A stretch of DNA of 64,000 nt from an uncultured Prevotellaceae bacterium (lineage in GTDB: Bacteria > Bacteroidota > Bacteroidia > Bacteroidales > Bacteroidaceae): assembly GCA_946405695.1 (NCBI GenBank), contig CAMJIA010000003.1, positions 1 to 64,000 on the forward strand, given 5' to 3'. Under the pieces are notes generated by a model that ran no database searches, was not told the origin of the DNA, and saw only the letters and a program-made list of their open reading frames with translations. Below are positions 43,694 through 52,471 of this stretch, piece after piece. How positions within the stretch are numbered: the first letter of the stretch is position 1; each line of letters starts with the position of its first letter. The position numbers and the translations under genes were made by a program.

Positions 43694-44632
43694 GTGCTTA
43701 AGCAAAAAATAACGATCATTGCCTTGCTGTTGTTGGCAGTCACAGGAGTCTGGGCCCAGCAAGAGCCATCCTTCGCCCACTATTGGGCGATGGAACCGTC
43801 GTTTAATCCTGCTGCAGTGGGTAAATATTCGAAGCTGAACGTCACAGGCGCCTATGCCATGACATTGACAGGCTTTGAGAATGCACCACGCACCATGCAC
43901 TTTGCTGCAGATATGCCACTTTACTTCATGAACCACTATCATGGTGTTGGTCTGCAGCTGGTAAACGACCAGATAGGCTTGTTCTCACACCAGCGTCTGA
44001 CGGCACAGTACGCCTATAAACAATCACTCTTTGGCGGCACGCTGAGCATTGGTCTGCAGGGTGGTGTTCTGAGCGAGAAATTCAAAGGCAGCGGACTGGA
44101 TTTGGAGAATAGTAATGACCCTGCCTTCACGAAATCGGACGTCAATGGTGTCGCCATTGACTTGTCTGCCGGACTATACTATATGCATGGTCCGTGGTAT
44201 GCCGGAGTGTCCGTGCTCCACGCCACAGCGCCCTCTATTGAACTGGGTGACCGCTCCATCTACGATATCTCCAGAGCATATTATTTGACAGCCGGATACA
44301 ATATTCAGCTACGAAATCCGTTGTTATCAATACACCCCTCTGTGTTGGCACATACCGACGGCACCAGTCACCGTGTAAACGTAACAACGCGCCTGAAGTA
44401 TACACACGAACAGAAAATGATGTATGCGGGTGTAGGCTACAGTCCCAACAACTCGGTGACAGCGCTCATCGGCGGTTTCTTCCACGGCATCACTATCGGC
44501 TACAGCTACGAGGTGTATACCTCTGTGCTCAAGATAGGCAACGGAAGCCATGAGTTGTTCGTGGGTTACCAGACGGACCTAATCTTCCAAAAGAAGGGAC
44601 GCAACAAGCACCAGAGTGTGAGGATTCTTTAG
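43694..44632 (+). CDS. porP: PorP/SprF-family type IX secretion outer-membrane protein
   Basis: A 312-residue protein with a GTG start (43694) and signal peptide (ALLLLAVTGVWAQ). The body is that of the PorP/SprF barrel family: FAHYWAMEPSFNPAAVG, APRTMHFAADMPL, HGVGLQLVNDQIGLFSHQRL, YAYKQSLFGGTLSIGLQGGVLSEKFKG, and a YSYEVYTSVLKIGNGSHELFVGYQ end. These proteins help anchor or couple type IX cargo at the outer membrane. It is the first gene of the gldKLMN cluster, 33 bp ahead of gldK. No obvious -7 box is seen; read-through from the LruC gene is limited by the terminator. Confidence 0.88.
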   Translation: MLKQKITIIALLLLAVTGVWAQQEPSFAHYWAMEPSFNPAAVGKYSKLNVTGAYAMTLTGFENAPRTMHFAADMPLYFMNHYHGVGLQLVNDQIGLFSHQRLTAQYAYKQSLFGGTLSIGLQGGVLSEKFKGSGLDLENSNDPAFTKSDVNGVAIDLSAGLYYMHGPWYAGVSVLHATAPSIELGDRSIYDISRAYYLTAGYNIQLRNPLLSIHPSVLAHTDGTSHRVNVTTRLKYTHEQKMMYAGVGYSPNNSVTALIGGFFHGITIGYSYEVYTSVLKIGNGSHELFVGYQTDLIFQKKGRNKHQSVRIL

Positions 44633-44665
44633 AAGTTAAAGAAGTTAAGGAGTTAAAGAAGATAG

Positions 44666-46132
44666 ATGAAGATAAAAGAAGATATGAAAAAAATTATTAG
44701 TATAGCAATTTGCACCATGATGGTGACACTGCTTACCGCCTGCTTTGGCAGTAAGATGGCGTCATCGTCAGGTGGCGAAGTTACTGGTGTCAGCGGTCGC
44801 GCATTCAGCGAGCCCGCTCCCTATGGTATGACACTCATCAAACGTGGTCATCTGCGCATGGGTATCGACAAGAAAGACTCGCTGTGGGGTAAACAGACTC
44901 CTGTACGCGACATCTCAGTAGAAGGTTTCTGGATGGACGAACGCGAGGTGACCAACTCTATGTATCGTCAGTTTGTGAACTATGTGCGTGATTCCATTCT
45001 GCGCGAGCGTTTGGCAGATCCTGCCTATGGTGGCGACGAGAGTTACAAAATTGAGGAAGACAAGAACGGCGACCCCGTGAAGCCTCATCTGAACTGGAAG
45101 AAGCAGTTGCCCCGCAAGCCCAACGAGGACGAGCAGCGAGCTATTGAGAGCTTGTATGTGACGAATCCCGTGACTGGCGAGAAGATGCTCGACAGCAAGC
45201 AGATGAACTATCGCTATGAGGTTTACGACTACACAGAAGCCGCCAAGCGCAAGTATCGTCTCAATCCAGAGGAGCGCGTACTAAATACAGACATACGTCC
45301 TAACGCCAACGAACAGATCTGGATTTCCAAGGACACCGCCTACATCAACGACGAAGGGCAGATTGTTCGCGAGACCATCAACCGTGAACACACTGGACCT
45401 TGGGACTTCCTTAATACCTATATTATAAATATATACCCAGACACCACTTGCTGGGTGAACGACTTCCCCAACGCTGACAACGAGAGTTATATGCGCTACT
45501 ATTTCTCAAATGCCGCCTATAACGACTATCCCGTAGTAGGTGTTACGTGGGAACAGGCCAACGCCTTCTGTGCATGGCGTACAGAATATCTTCTGCGCGG
45601 ACTGGGTGCCGCTGCCCGTTTTGTACAGCGCTACCGTCTGCCGACAGAAGCCGAATGGGAATTTGCTGCTCGTGGTAAGGATCAGAACGAATTCCCATGG
45701 GACAACGAGGATGTGGCTAGCGGTAACGGCTGTTTCTTCGCCAACTTCAAGCCCGACAATGGTAACTACACCAAGGATGGCAACCTTATAACCAGCAGAA
45801 CAGGTATCTACTCCTCCAACTCGAATGGTCTGTACGATATGGCTGGTAATGTGGCTGAATGGTGCTCAACCATCTATACCGAAGCTGGTGTCGAGGCCAT
45901 GAACGATATCAATCCACAGCTGACTTATAATGCTGCCAAAGAAGACCCCTACCGTCTGAAGAAAAAATCAGTTCGTGGCGGTTCATGGAAAGACCCTGAA
46001 AGTTATATCCGTTCGGCCTGGCGCTCGTATGAATATCAAAACCAGCCCCGCTCGTATATTGGTTTCCGTTGTGTACGCTCGTTGGCCAATACTACCAGTG
46101 ATAAGATTAAAGTAAAGAAAGGAAAGAAGTAA
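44666..46132 (+). CDS. gldK: GldK/PorK type IX secretion lipoprotein
   Basis: A 488-residue outer-membrane lipoprotein (signal ICTMMVTLLTACFGS; Cys at about 26 from the first ATG; a start at 44684 is equally possible). It carries the FGE-sulfatase-like fold of GldK/PorK: MGIDKKDSLWGKQTP, VEGFWMDEREVTNSMYRQFV, PVVGVTWEQANAFCAWR, RLPTEAEWEFAARGKD, GLYDMAGNVAEWC, SVRGGSWKDPESYIRSAWR, YIGFRCVRSL. With GldN it forms the ring of the type IX secretion system. Its stop TAA overlaps the gldL ATG (TAATG). Confidence 0.93.
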   Translation: MKIKEDMKKIISIAICTMMVTLLTACFGSKMASSSGGEVTGVSGRAFSEPAPYGMTLIKRGHLRMGIDKKDSLWGKQTPVRDISVEGFWMDEREVTNSMYRQFVNYVRDSILRERLADPAYGGDESYKIEEDKNGDPVKPHLNWKKQLPRKPNEDEQRAIESLYVTNPVTGEKMLDSKQMNYRYEVYDYTEAAKRKYRLNPEERVLNTDIRPNANEQIWISKDTAYINDEGQIVRETINREHTGPWDFLNTYIINIYPDTTCWVNDFPNADNESYMRYYFSNAAYNDYPVVGVTWEQANAFCAWRTEYLLRGLGAAARFVQRYRLPTEAEWEFAARGKDQNEFPWDNEDVASGNGCFFANFKPDNGNYTKDGNLITSRTGIYSSNSNGLYDMAGNVAEWCSTIYTEAGVEAMNDINPQLTYNAAKEDPYRLKKKSVRGGSWKDPESYIRSAWRSYEYQNQPRSYIGFRCVRSLANTTSDKIKVKKGKK

Positions 46133-47031
46133 TGACTACATACAGTAAACTGAATATTGTCTACCGCTTGCAGAAGTGGATGGATAGCGTGGCAGGACAG
46201 ACATTCCTGAACTACGCCTACTCATGGGGTGCCTCCATCGTTATTCTGGGTACGCTGTTCAAGCTGACCCACCTGCCAGGAGCCAACTTCTTCCTGTTCT
46301 TAGGAATGGGTACGGAGGTGTTCGTGTTCTTTATCTCAGCCTTCGATCGTCCATTCGACAAGACTACAGACGGTATGGACCTCGACCTCCACATGGAAGA
46401 AGAGGATAGTGCAGAGCATACCGCTGAACAACCAGCTGTCGTCAGTGGTGGCATTATCGGTGGCGGTGTCGTTGGTGGCGGCATCGTTGGTGGCGGCATC
46501 GTTGGTGGCGGTGGCGGAACCATCGTGATTAATGGCGGTGGTGGTACTATTGGTGATGGTGATGTCAGCGGGGAAACTGCTGACCACATTGATGAAGGCG
46601 GTACCATCAGCTTTGCTGGTGGTGGAGGCGTCATCGGAGGTGGTGTCATTGGTGGTGGTGTCGTTGGTGGCGGTGTCGTTGGTGGCGGCATTGCTGCACC
46701 ACAGCAGCCAGAGGTTCCTGGTATGGGTGAGGAACTGAAGGAAGCAACCTCTAACTATATCGACGAACTGAACCGACTGACAGAAATGCTCGCTGAAGTT
46801 TCTGCCCAAAGTCAGCGTCTGACACGCGACTCCGAGGAGATGGAGAACCTGAACCGCACACTGACAGGCATCAGCCGCGTCTATGAGATGCAGCTCAAGA
46901 GTGCTTCGTCACAGATTAACACCATCGACGAAATCAATGAGCAGACGCGCCACATGGCTGAACAGATTCAGGAGCTCAACAAGATCTATGCCCGCATGAT
47001 TGAAGCCATGCAGGTAAAAATGAACCCATAA
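46132..47031 (+). CDS. gldL: GldL/PorL type IX motor protein with glycine-rich insertion
   Basis: The 299-residue inner-membrane protein has two N-terminal membrane segments (ASIVILGTLFKLTHLPGANF and LGMGTEVFVFFISAF), with the charged Glu expected of the proton-driven motor. A C-terminal coiled-coil-like region follows (ELNRLTEMLAEVSAQSQRL, ISRVYEMQLKSASSQI). Between them (about residues 105-186) lies a low-complexity block of GGGIV / GGGVV units with about 15-bp DNA repeats, making the linker unusually long. GldL and GldM form the motor that powers type IX export. Translational coupling to gldK is by TAATG. Confidence 0.9.
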   Translation: MTTYSKLNIVYRLQKWMDSVAGQTFLNYAYSWGASIVILGTLFKLTHLPGANFFLFLGMGTEVFVFFISAFDRPFDKTTDGMDLDLHMEEEDSAEHTAEQPAVVSGGIIGGGVVGGGIVGGGIVGGGGGTIVINGGGGTIGDGDVSGETADHIDEGGTISFAGGGGVIGGGVIGGGVVGGGVVGGGIAAPQQPEVPGMGEELKEATSNYIDELNRLTEMLAEVSAQSQRLTRDSEEMENLNRTLTGISRVYEMQLKSASSQINTIDEINEQTRHMAEQIQELNKIYARMIEAMQVKMNP

Positions 47032-47074
47032 GGCCCATGAGCCCTATGAGCCCAATAAGACAATTAAGAAGAAT

Positions 47075-48640
47075 ATGGCAATCAAGAAAAGACCGGTATC
47101 TCCGCGCCAGAAGATGATTAACCTGATGTACGTCGTACTGATGGCGATGCTGGCATTGAACGTCTCTAACGAGGTGCTCAACGGTTTCTCTATTGTTGAG
47201 GAAAGCCTGAAACGCACCACAATGAATGCCACCAAGGAGAATCAGGCCATATACGACGACTTTGCCGAACAGATGAAGAAGAACCCGCAGAAGGTTCAGC
47301 AGTGGTACGACAAGTCGCAACAGGTCAAGGAGATGAGCAATAAGCTCTACAAGCTGGCCGAAGAACTGAAGGTAGCTATCGCCATTGAGGCCGACGGCAA
47401 AAATGGTGACCCTCGCAACCTGCGCAATAAGGAAGACCTGGAGGCAGCCAATCAAGTGATGCTGTCGCCCAGTCGTGGTCGCGGCAAGGAACTCTTCGAC
47501 GCCATCAACAACTATCGCGCCAAGATGCTTACGATGGTCAACGACTATCATCAGAAACAGATGATAGCCTCGAACCTGACGACCACCATCCCTAAGAGCG
47601 AGCAGACGCTGGGCAAGAACTGGCAGGAATATATGTTCGAATCGATGCCTGCCGCTGCTGCCGTTACCCTGCTGTCAAAACTGCAGAACGACGTGCGCTA
47701 TGCAGAGGGTGAGGTGCTACACACACTGGTCAGCAACATCGACGTGAAGGATATCCGCGTGAATGCGCTCAACGCCTTTGTCATTCCTAACTCGCAGACC
47801 ATCGTTCGTGGTGACAAGTTCTCAGCACATATCGTTATGGCTGCTGTCGATACCACTCAGGTGCCACAGATATTCATTGGCGGCAAGGAGGTGAACCTGC
47901 CTGGTGGACTCTACGAGACCATCACTGGTCGCACGGGCGACTTCACACTGTCAGGACATATTCAGATGGTGAATGGTAACGGTGAGATCATCAAACGCGA
48001 CTTCGAACAGAAATACACCGTTGTAGATCCCTCGGCAACAGTCTCTGCCGACCTGATGAATGTGCTCTATGCTGGTTATTCGAACCCGTTGAGCGTCAGC
48101 GTGCCTGGCGTACCCCTCAACAAGGTACAGGCTACGATGTCGGGTGGCACCCTGCAGCCCGTAGGTCCTGGCAAGTATATCGCCCGTCCTACCGCCGTTG
48201 GTCAGAACGTCACCATCACCGTGACATCCACGAATACTGGACGAGCCCAGCAGATGGGACAGTTCACGTTCCGCGTACGCCGTCTGCCCGACCCCACACC
48301 ATATATTGCCATGAAGGACGAGTCTGGCTCACCCATCCGCTACAAGGGTGGTGGCCTGTCCAAGGGCCAGCTGATGAGTGTTGACGGTATTGGTGCAGCT
48401 ATTGACGACGGCATTCTCGACATCGCCTTCAAGGTACAATCTTTCGAGACGGTATTCTTCGACAACATGGGTAATGCCGTACCAATGGTCAGCGAGGGTG
48501 CTAACTTCTCAGCCCGCCAGAAGGAGACCTTCCGCAAACTGGCACGCAATCGTCGCTTCTACATCTCACGTGTCAACGCCATTGGTCCTGACGGCATACC
48601 TCGTAAGCTGAATGCATCAATGGAGGTCATTGTGAAGTAG
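47075..48640 (+). CDS. gldM: GldM/PorM type IX motor and periplasmic shaft protein
   Basis: A 521-residue protein with the family start MAIKKRPVSPRQKMINLMYV and a single membrane segment (VVLMAMLALNVSNEVLNGF). Periplasmic domains then span the rest: an alpha-helical D1 (about 60-215) and three beta domains (VDVKDIRVNA...; AVDTTQVPQIFIGGKEVNL; GLSKGQLMSVDGIGAAIDDG). It forms a dimer that links the inner-membrane motor to the GldK/N ring. 43 bp separate it from gldL, including a short ATGAGCCC repeat. Length fits the family. Confidence 0.93.
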   Translation: MAIKKRPVSPRQKMINLMYVVLMAMLALNVSNEVLNGFSIVEESLKRTTMNATKENQAIYDDFAEQMKKNPQKVQQWYDKSQQVKEMSNKLYKLAEELKVAIAIEADGKNGDPRNLRNKEDLEAANQVMLSPSRGRGKELFDAINNYRAKMLTMVNDYHQKQMIASNLTTTIPKSEQTLGKNWQEYMFESMPAAAAVTLLSKLQNDVRYAEGEVLHTLVSNIDVKDIRVNALNAFVIPNSQTIVRGDKFSAHIVMAAVDTTQVPQIFIGGKEVNLPGGLYETITGRTGDFTLSGHIQMVNGNGEIIKRDFEQKYTVVDPSATVSADLMNVLYAGYSNPLSVSVPGVPLNKVQATMSGGTLQPVGPGKYIARPTAVGQNVTITVTSTNTGRAQQMGQFTFRVRRLPDPTPYIAMKDESGSPIRYKGGGLSKGQLMSVDGIGAAIDDGILDIAFKVQSFETVFFDNMGNAVPMVSEGANFSARQKETFRKLARNRRFYISRVNAIGPDGIPRKLNASMEVIVK

Positions 48641-48684
48641 CGAGCTTTGCCCTAAATGATAAATGATAATTGATAATGATAATT

Positions 48685-49746
48685 ATGAAAAGAGTATTGT
48701 TCTTATTGATGATAACGCTGATGGCTGGTACAGCTATCGCACAGCCCAAGGCACGTCGCACTCAGCAGACCCAGCAGAAAGCTGGTCAGAAGGCTGGTCA
48801 GAAGCAGGCACAGCAGAATCAGGGAATGTCCATGCGTGCCCGTCTCATGTTCCCCACAGCTATCGATATGCCAGAGGACGTGGTGTGGCGTCGCGACATC
48901 TACCGTGAGATAGACCTCAACAAGGATGCCAATGGTGGACTATACTATCCAGTAGAGCCAATGGATCGTGAGGTGAACCTGTTTACCTATATCTTCAAGC
49001 TGGCACTTAACAACTACATCCCCGTCTATGAATACCGTTTGGATGGTAACGAGTCGTTTACAGACTCAGCAAAGGTAAAGATGAAGACCGTTCTGGACAA
49101 CTACCACATCTTCTATGAAGAGAAGGATGGCAAGCTGCGTGTTGAGAACAGCGACATCCCATCGGCAGAGGTCAAGCTGTACTACTTGAAGGAAAGTGCC
49201 TATTACGACCAGGCCAACTCTTCGTTCCACCGCAAGGTGCTCAGCCTCTGTCCCGTTATGCTGCGCGAGGATGACTTCGGTGGTGAGACCTCCAAATATC
49301 CGCTGTTCTGGGTGAAGTACTCCGATCTGGAGCCGTTCCTCAGTCGTCAGACCGTCATGACCAGCAATCTGAACAATGCTGCCACCATGTCTATGGACGA
49401 CTATTTCACCATGAATCGCTACGAAGGTACCATCTATAAGACTAACAACATGTTGGGCAAGACACTGGCACAGCTCTGCGAAGGCGACACCACCAAGCTC
49501 TCTGCCGAACAGAAGCGCATCGAGGCCGAACTGAAGGCCTTCGAACAGAACATCTTTGGCGATAAACAGCGCAGAGACTCGCTCGACTCCATTGCCAACG
49601 CCCCCAAGAATGCGAAGGCCGCCAAGAAAGCCAAGCGCAATACCACTGCTCGCAGCAATTCTACTGTTAAGAAGGCACGCACAAAGAGAAGTTCATCGTC
49701 GTCTTCAGGTACTGCACGCATGTCTGTTCGCAGAGAACGTCACTAA
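48685..49746 (+). CDS. gldN: GldN/PorN type IX secretion periplasmic ring protein
   Basis: The start at 48685 (MKRVLFLLMITLMAGTAIAQP) gives the signal peptide; the five codons upstream from 48670 look accidental. GldN features: RARLMFPTAIDMPEDVVWRRDIYREIDLNKDANGGLYYP, LFTYIFKLALNNYIPVYEY, DIPSAEVKLYYLKESAYYDQANSSFHRKVLSLCPVM, then DDYFTMNRYEGTIYKT. The C-terminus is a long Lys/Arg/Ser-rich tail (about 60 residues) not needed by the fold as I recall it. It pairs with GldK in the outer-membrane-associated ring. Confidence 0.9.
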   Translation: MKRVLFLLMITLMAGTAIAQPKARRTQQTQQKAGQKAGQKQAQQNQGMSMRARLMFPTAIDMPEDVVWRRDIYREIDLNKDANGGLYYPVEPMDREVNLFTYIFKLALNNYIPVYEYRLDGNESFTDSAKVKMKTVLDNYHIFYEEKDGKLRVENSDIPSAEVKLYYLKESAYYDQANSSFHRKVLSLCPVMLREDDFGGETSKYPLFWVKYSDLEPFLSRQTVMTSNLNNAATMSMDDYFTMNRYEGTIYKTNNMLGKTLAQLCEGDTTKLSAEQKRIEAELKAFEQNIFGDKQRRDSLDSIANAPKNAKAAKKAKRNTTARSNSTVKKARTKRSSSSSSGTARMSVRRERH

Positions 49747-49792
49747 TTTAAGGGAAATTGAAGAGTGAAGAGTGAAAAATCTCTGTTAAATG

Positions 49793-49823
49793 TTGGATAT
49801 GTCAGAATAAATGCTTACTTTTG
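49793..49823 (+). promoter_or_regulatory. Promoter of the outer-membrane barrel gene
   Basis: TTG (49793-49795) and TACTTTTG (49816-49823) are 20 bp apart, 42 bp before the start at 49865. The upstream ATG at 49811 would lie inside this promoter, which supports the later start. Confidence 0.65.
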
Positions 49824-49864
49824 CCCACAGAAACAGTAAAACCATTTATAAAAACCAATCAATT

Positions 49865-50479
49865 ATGAAAAAGATTTTCGCAGTAGTGCTGTTGGCCGTT
49901 GCCTTTGCAATGCCTTCAAAAGCACAGTTTAGCTGGGGTCTCCAGGCTGGTCTGAACATGTCAAACGTTTCTGTAAAAGATGCTGTTGACAATGCAGGTG
50001 AGGCAGTAAAGAGCCGCACAGGTTTCTTCGTAGGTCCGACCGTTAAGTTTACACTTCCTATTGTAGGCTTGGGCATTGACGCTTCTGCTCTCTACGATCA
50101 GCGTGAAGGTAAGGCTGGTGATGAGACTTACAAGGTACAGTCTCTCCAGATTCCTATCAACGTACGTTATGGTTTCGGTCTGGGCAGCCTCGCTGAGGTA
50201 TTCGCCTTTGCAGGTCCTCAGTTCGGTTTCAAACTTGGTGGTGATAGTGATACCAGCATTGCTGGAACAAAGGTTTCTGAGTGGACGCTGAAGTCTTCTA
50301 ACCTGAGTGCCAACATTGGTATTGGTGCTACCATTGCAGGTCATCTGCAGGCTAAGGTGAACTATAACATCGCCTTGGGTAAGACTGGTGAGTACAAAGC
50401 AAATGTGGGTGGTGTCATGAAGGAAATCTCTAGCGCTAAGTTCAACGCTTGGCAGGTTTCTGTCGCTTGGTTCTTCTAA
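49865..50479 (+). CDS. Outer-membrane beta-barrel protein (PorT-like porin family)
   Basis: A 204-residue protein starting MKKIFAVVLLAVAFAMPSKAQF. The mature part is an eight-stranded-barrel pattern: SWGLQAGLNMSNVSVKD, RTGFFVGPTVKFTLP, GLGIDASALYDQRE, QSLQIPINVRYGFG, VFAFAGPQFGFKLGG, ANIGIGATIAGHLQAKVNYNIALG and a C-terminal aromatic (WQVSVAWFF). This is the outer-membrane protein beta-barrel family (PF13568-like). It has its own promoter, so it is separate from the secretion operon. A role in type IX function is possible but not shown. Confidence 0.85.
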   Translation: MKKIFAVVLLAVAFAMPSKAQFSWGLQAGLNMSNVSVKDAVDNAGEAVKSRTGFFVGPTVKFTLPIVGLGIDASALYDQREGKAGDETYKVQSLQIPINVRYGFGLGSLAEVFAFAGPQFGFKLGGDSDTSIAGTKVSEWTLKSSNLSANIGIGATIAGHLQAKVNYNIALGKTGEYKANVGGVMKEISSAKFNAWQVSVAWFF

Positions 50480-50504
50480 GCCACTAATAGGAGATATACA
50501 TCAT

Positions 50505-50551
50505 AAGAAAGGGAACGTACTTCATTGACGTTCCCTTTCTTTGTTTTTATT
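50505..50551 (+). terminator. Terminator between the barrel and leucine-rich-repeat genes
   Basis: AAGAAAGGGAACGT (50505-50518) pairs perfectly with ACGTTCCCTTTCTT (50528-50541), followed by TGTTTTTATT. It lies between convergent genes and can serve both. Confidence 0.88.
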
Positions 50552-50557
50552 GGTATT

Positions 50558-52258
50558 TTATTTCACCAATATCTTTTTGTTGTTCCTGATATATAAGCCT
50601 TTCTGGCTGGGCTGACCTTGCAGACGGATGCCATCGATGGTGTGGTAGATGCCATCGCGCTGGTTGGCTTTCAGCTGTTGGACACCACTGATGTTACCAC
50701 CTTCGTAGCTGTACCATGTAATCTGTTCAGGCTGGGGATTGCTGGGGTCGACATAGTTTTGGTACAATGGATACCAGTTCTTGGCTTTGGCTGCAGCTGC
50801 CTGTTCAGGCGTCATGTAGTTTCCTTCTTTACCGCTGATAGCATCATAGAACCAGAGATCAGTCTCATACTCTCTAGGCAATAGTTTGTTGATAAGTGCA
50901 TCAATGGCGGTATCCCTTAGCTTGTTGTTATAAACGCTCAGTGTGCCAAGCTCGTATCTGAAGTCAGGATAGTCGTCTGGATAGATGATGGGGTTAAGGA
51001 GCAGGCTTGTCAGTTGGTTGTTCTGACACTCCAGCGTCATCAGCTGTCCGCAGCCTCTCAAGTCGAGTTCGCTGAGCTTGTTGTTCTGACAATCCAGCGT
51101 AGCTATCTTGCATCCAGAGGATGGCATCTTCAGTGTGGTCAGTTGGCAGTTGTCTATCTTCACGCGGTCAAGCTGCAGGCATCCCGACAGGTTCAATGAT
51201 GTTAGTTTCGTGTCGGCACAGTCGATTTCTCCTATATTAGGGCAGTTCGTTAAATCGAGCTCGCTGAGTGGAGTGCCCCAACCAACAAGTAAGCTCAATT
51301 CCTGGCATGCAGAGAGGTCGACGTTAGCCACCTGTGTATTACTGAAGTTAATCGTGCGAAGATGAGAGCTACCAGAAATATTCAGCGTTGTAAGCTGTGG
51401 GTTGTCATGACAGTCAATAGTGTGTACCAGACTGTTGGGGAGAATAATCTCCTGCAGTTTACCCCCTGTACATGCCAGCACGGTGATGCCGCCATTGTGG
51501 GAGAGGTCGAGACGTGTCATGTTGGTTCTGTCACAGAGGTACTCAGCCAGTTTCTCACATGTCGACACATCAATGCTTTCTACTGGTGTGTCCCAACAGC
51601 GGAAGTAACACAGATCCGTGCACCCCGTGACGTTGATGGATGTCAGGTTAGGACATCCAAAGCAGTTGAACTGATACAGGTCCTTGCAGTTCGACACATC
51701 AATGCTCGACAGCTTGGTGCCGTCGCAGCGCAGGTCATACAGCTTCTTACAGTTCGAGATGTCCATCCTCTCCAAGTCCGGACAGTCCCATACGAACAGG
51801 TCGGTGAGAAGCGGATTGTTTCTGAGGTCCAACGATTTGATGTGAGAACCGACACAGGTGAACTTCTTCAGATTGGGGACGGGTGACAAATCAATGGATG
51901 TCATTTGGCATTCGCCCCACCAGCCTACCAGCAATACCTCCAGTTGAGGACATTCTGTCAGGTCTACGTTATCGATGGTCCATACCATATACAAACTAGT
52001 CAACTTCGGAAAGTACTTGATACCCTTCACACTCTTTACGGTCCAGCTATCAGAGTTGACTACTTCAAAGTGGTCTATTCCGTCGATTTCTGCATCGGTG
52101 ATGATGCCGTCCTCTCCAAAAGTCATGTGCCTCATCCATTCCCGAAATCCTGGGTCAGGGAAGTGTGCTTCGTCAATGGGAATATCAGCCCATGCGGTAG
52201 TTATCGACAGGCAGGTAATGATGCCCGCCAGAAACATTTTGAGTCTACTTGTTTTCAT
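50558..52258 (-). CDS. Secreted leucine-rich-repeat protein with type IX-like C-terminus
   Basis: A protein of 566 residues starting at 52258 (MKTSRLKMFLAGIITCLSITTAWAD); an upstream reading to 52312 would overlap the promoter. It contains about 14-16 copies of a 21-residue repeat (xLTSLNLSGCLQLDxVKIDN type), continuing from residue 60 to about 420. Then come an LTSLLLNP segment and the C-terminal signature IRLQGQPSQKGLYIRN. Leucine-rich proteins of this kind in Bacteroidales are surface-attached adhesins or internalin-like proteins. Substrate unknown. Confidence 0.87.
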   Translation of the reverse strand: MKTSRLKMFLAGIITCLSITTAWADIPIDEAHFPDPGFREWMRHMTFGEDGIITDAEIDGIDHFEVVNSDSWTVKSVKGIKYFPKLTSLYMVWTIDNVDLTECPQLEVLLVGWWGECQMTSIDLSPVPNLKKFTCVGSHIKSLDLRNNPLLTDLFVWDCPDLERMDISNCKKLYDLRCDGTKLSSIDVSNCKDLYQFNCFGCPNLTSINVTGCTDLCYFRCWDTPVESIDVSTCEKLAEYLCDRTNMTRLDLSHNGGITVLACTGGKLQEIILPNSLVHTIDCHDNPQLTTLNISGSSHLRTINFSNTQVANVDLSACQELSLLVGWGTPLSELDLTNCPNIGEIDCADTKLTSLNLSGCLQLDRVKIDNCQLTTLKMPSSGCKIATLDCQNNKLSELDLRGCGQLMTLECQNNQLTSLLLNPIIYPDDYPDFRYELGTLSVYNNKLRDTAIDALINKLLPREYETDLWFYDAISGKEGNYMTPEQAAAAKAKNWYPLYQNYVDPSNPQPEQITWYSYEGGNISGVQQLKANQRDGIYHTIDGIRLQGQPSQKGLYIRNNKKILVK

Positions 52259-52287
52259 AAGCCATTTGTTTTGTAGTGATACTGCTG

Positions 52288-52318
52288 CAAAGATATGCAC
52301 TAATATCCACATTTACAA
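52288..52318 (-). promoter_or_regulatory. Promoter of the leucine-rich-repeat gene
   Basis: On the minus strand TTG (52316-52318) and TATCTTTG (52288-52295) are 20 bp apart, with the ATG at 52258 downstream. It settles the start choice. Confidence 0.7.
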
Positions 52319-52385
52319 GTTTTTCACCATTTATTTGTGCAGTTGTTCAAGAATTTGTTTCGGATCCTGGCTCTGATGTCGCCTG

Positions 52386-52424
52386 AAAAAAAAGTGGGAT
52401 TTTTTGCAAAAAACCTCCACTTTT
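52386..52424 (-). terminator. Terminator of the 466-residue lipoprotein gene
   Basis: Minus strand: AAAAGTGG...CCACTTTT with an inner T6G/CA6 stem, then TTTTC. It lies 48 bp downstream of the lipoprotein stop at 52472. Confidence 0.75.
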
Positions 52425-52471
52425 ATTTAGAAATATCTCCTTTATTTACTAACAAGTTATTCTTACAGTAT

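Noticed and set aside
46218..46691. Pro/Thr-rich minus-strand frame opposite gldL
   Set aside because: It is the reverse reading of the GGGIV repeats; no support as a gene.
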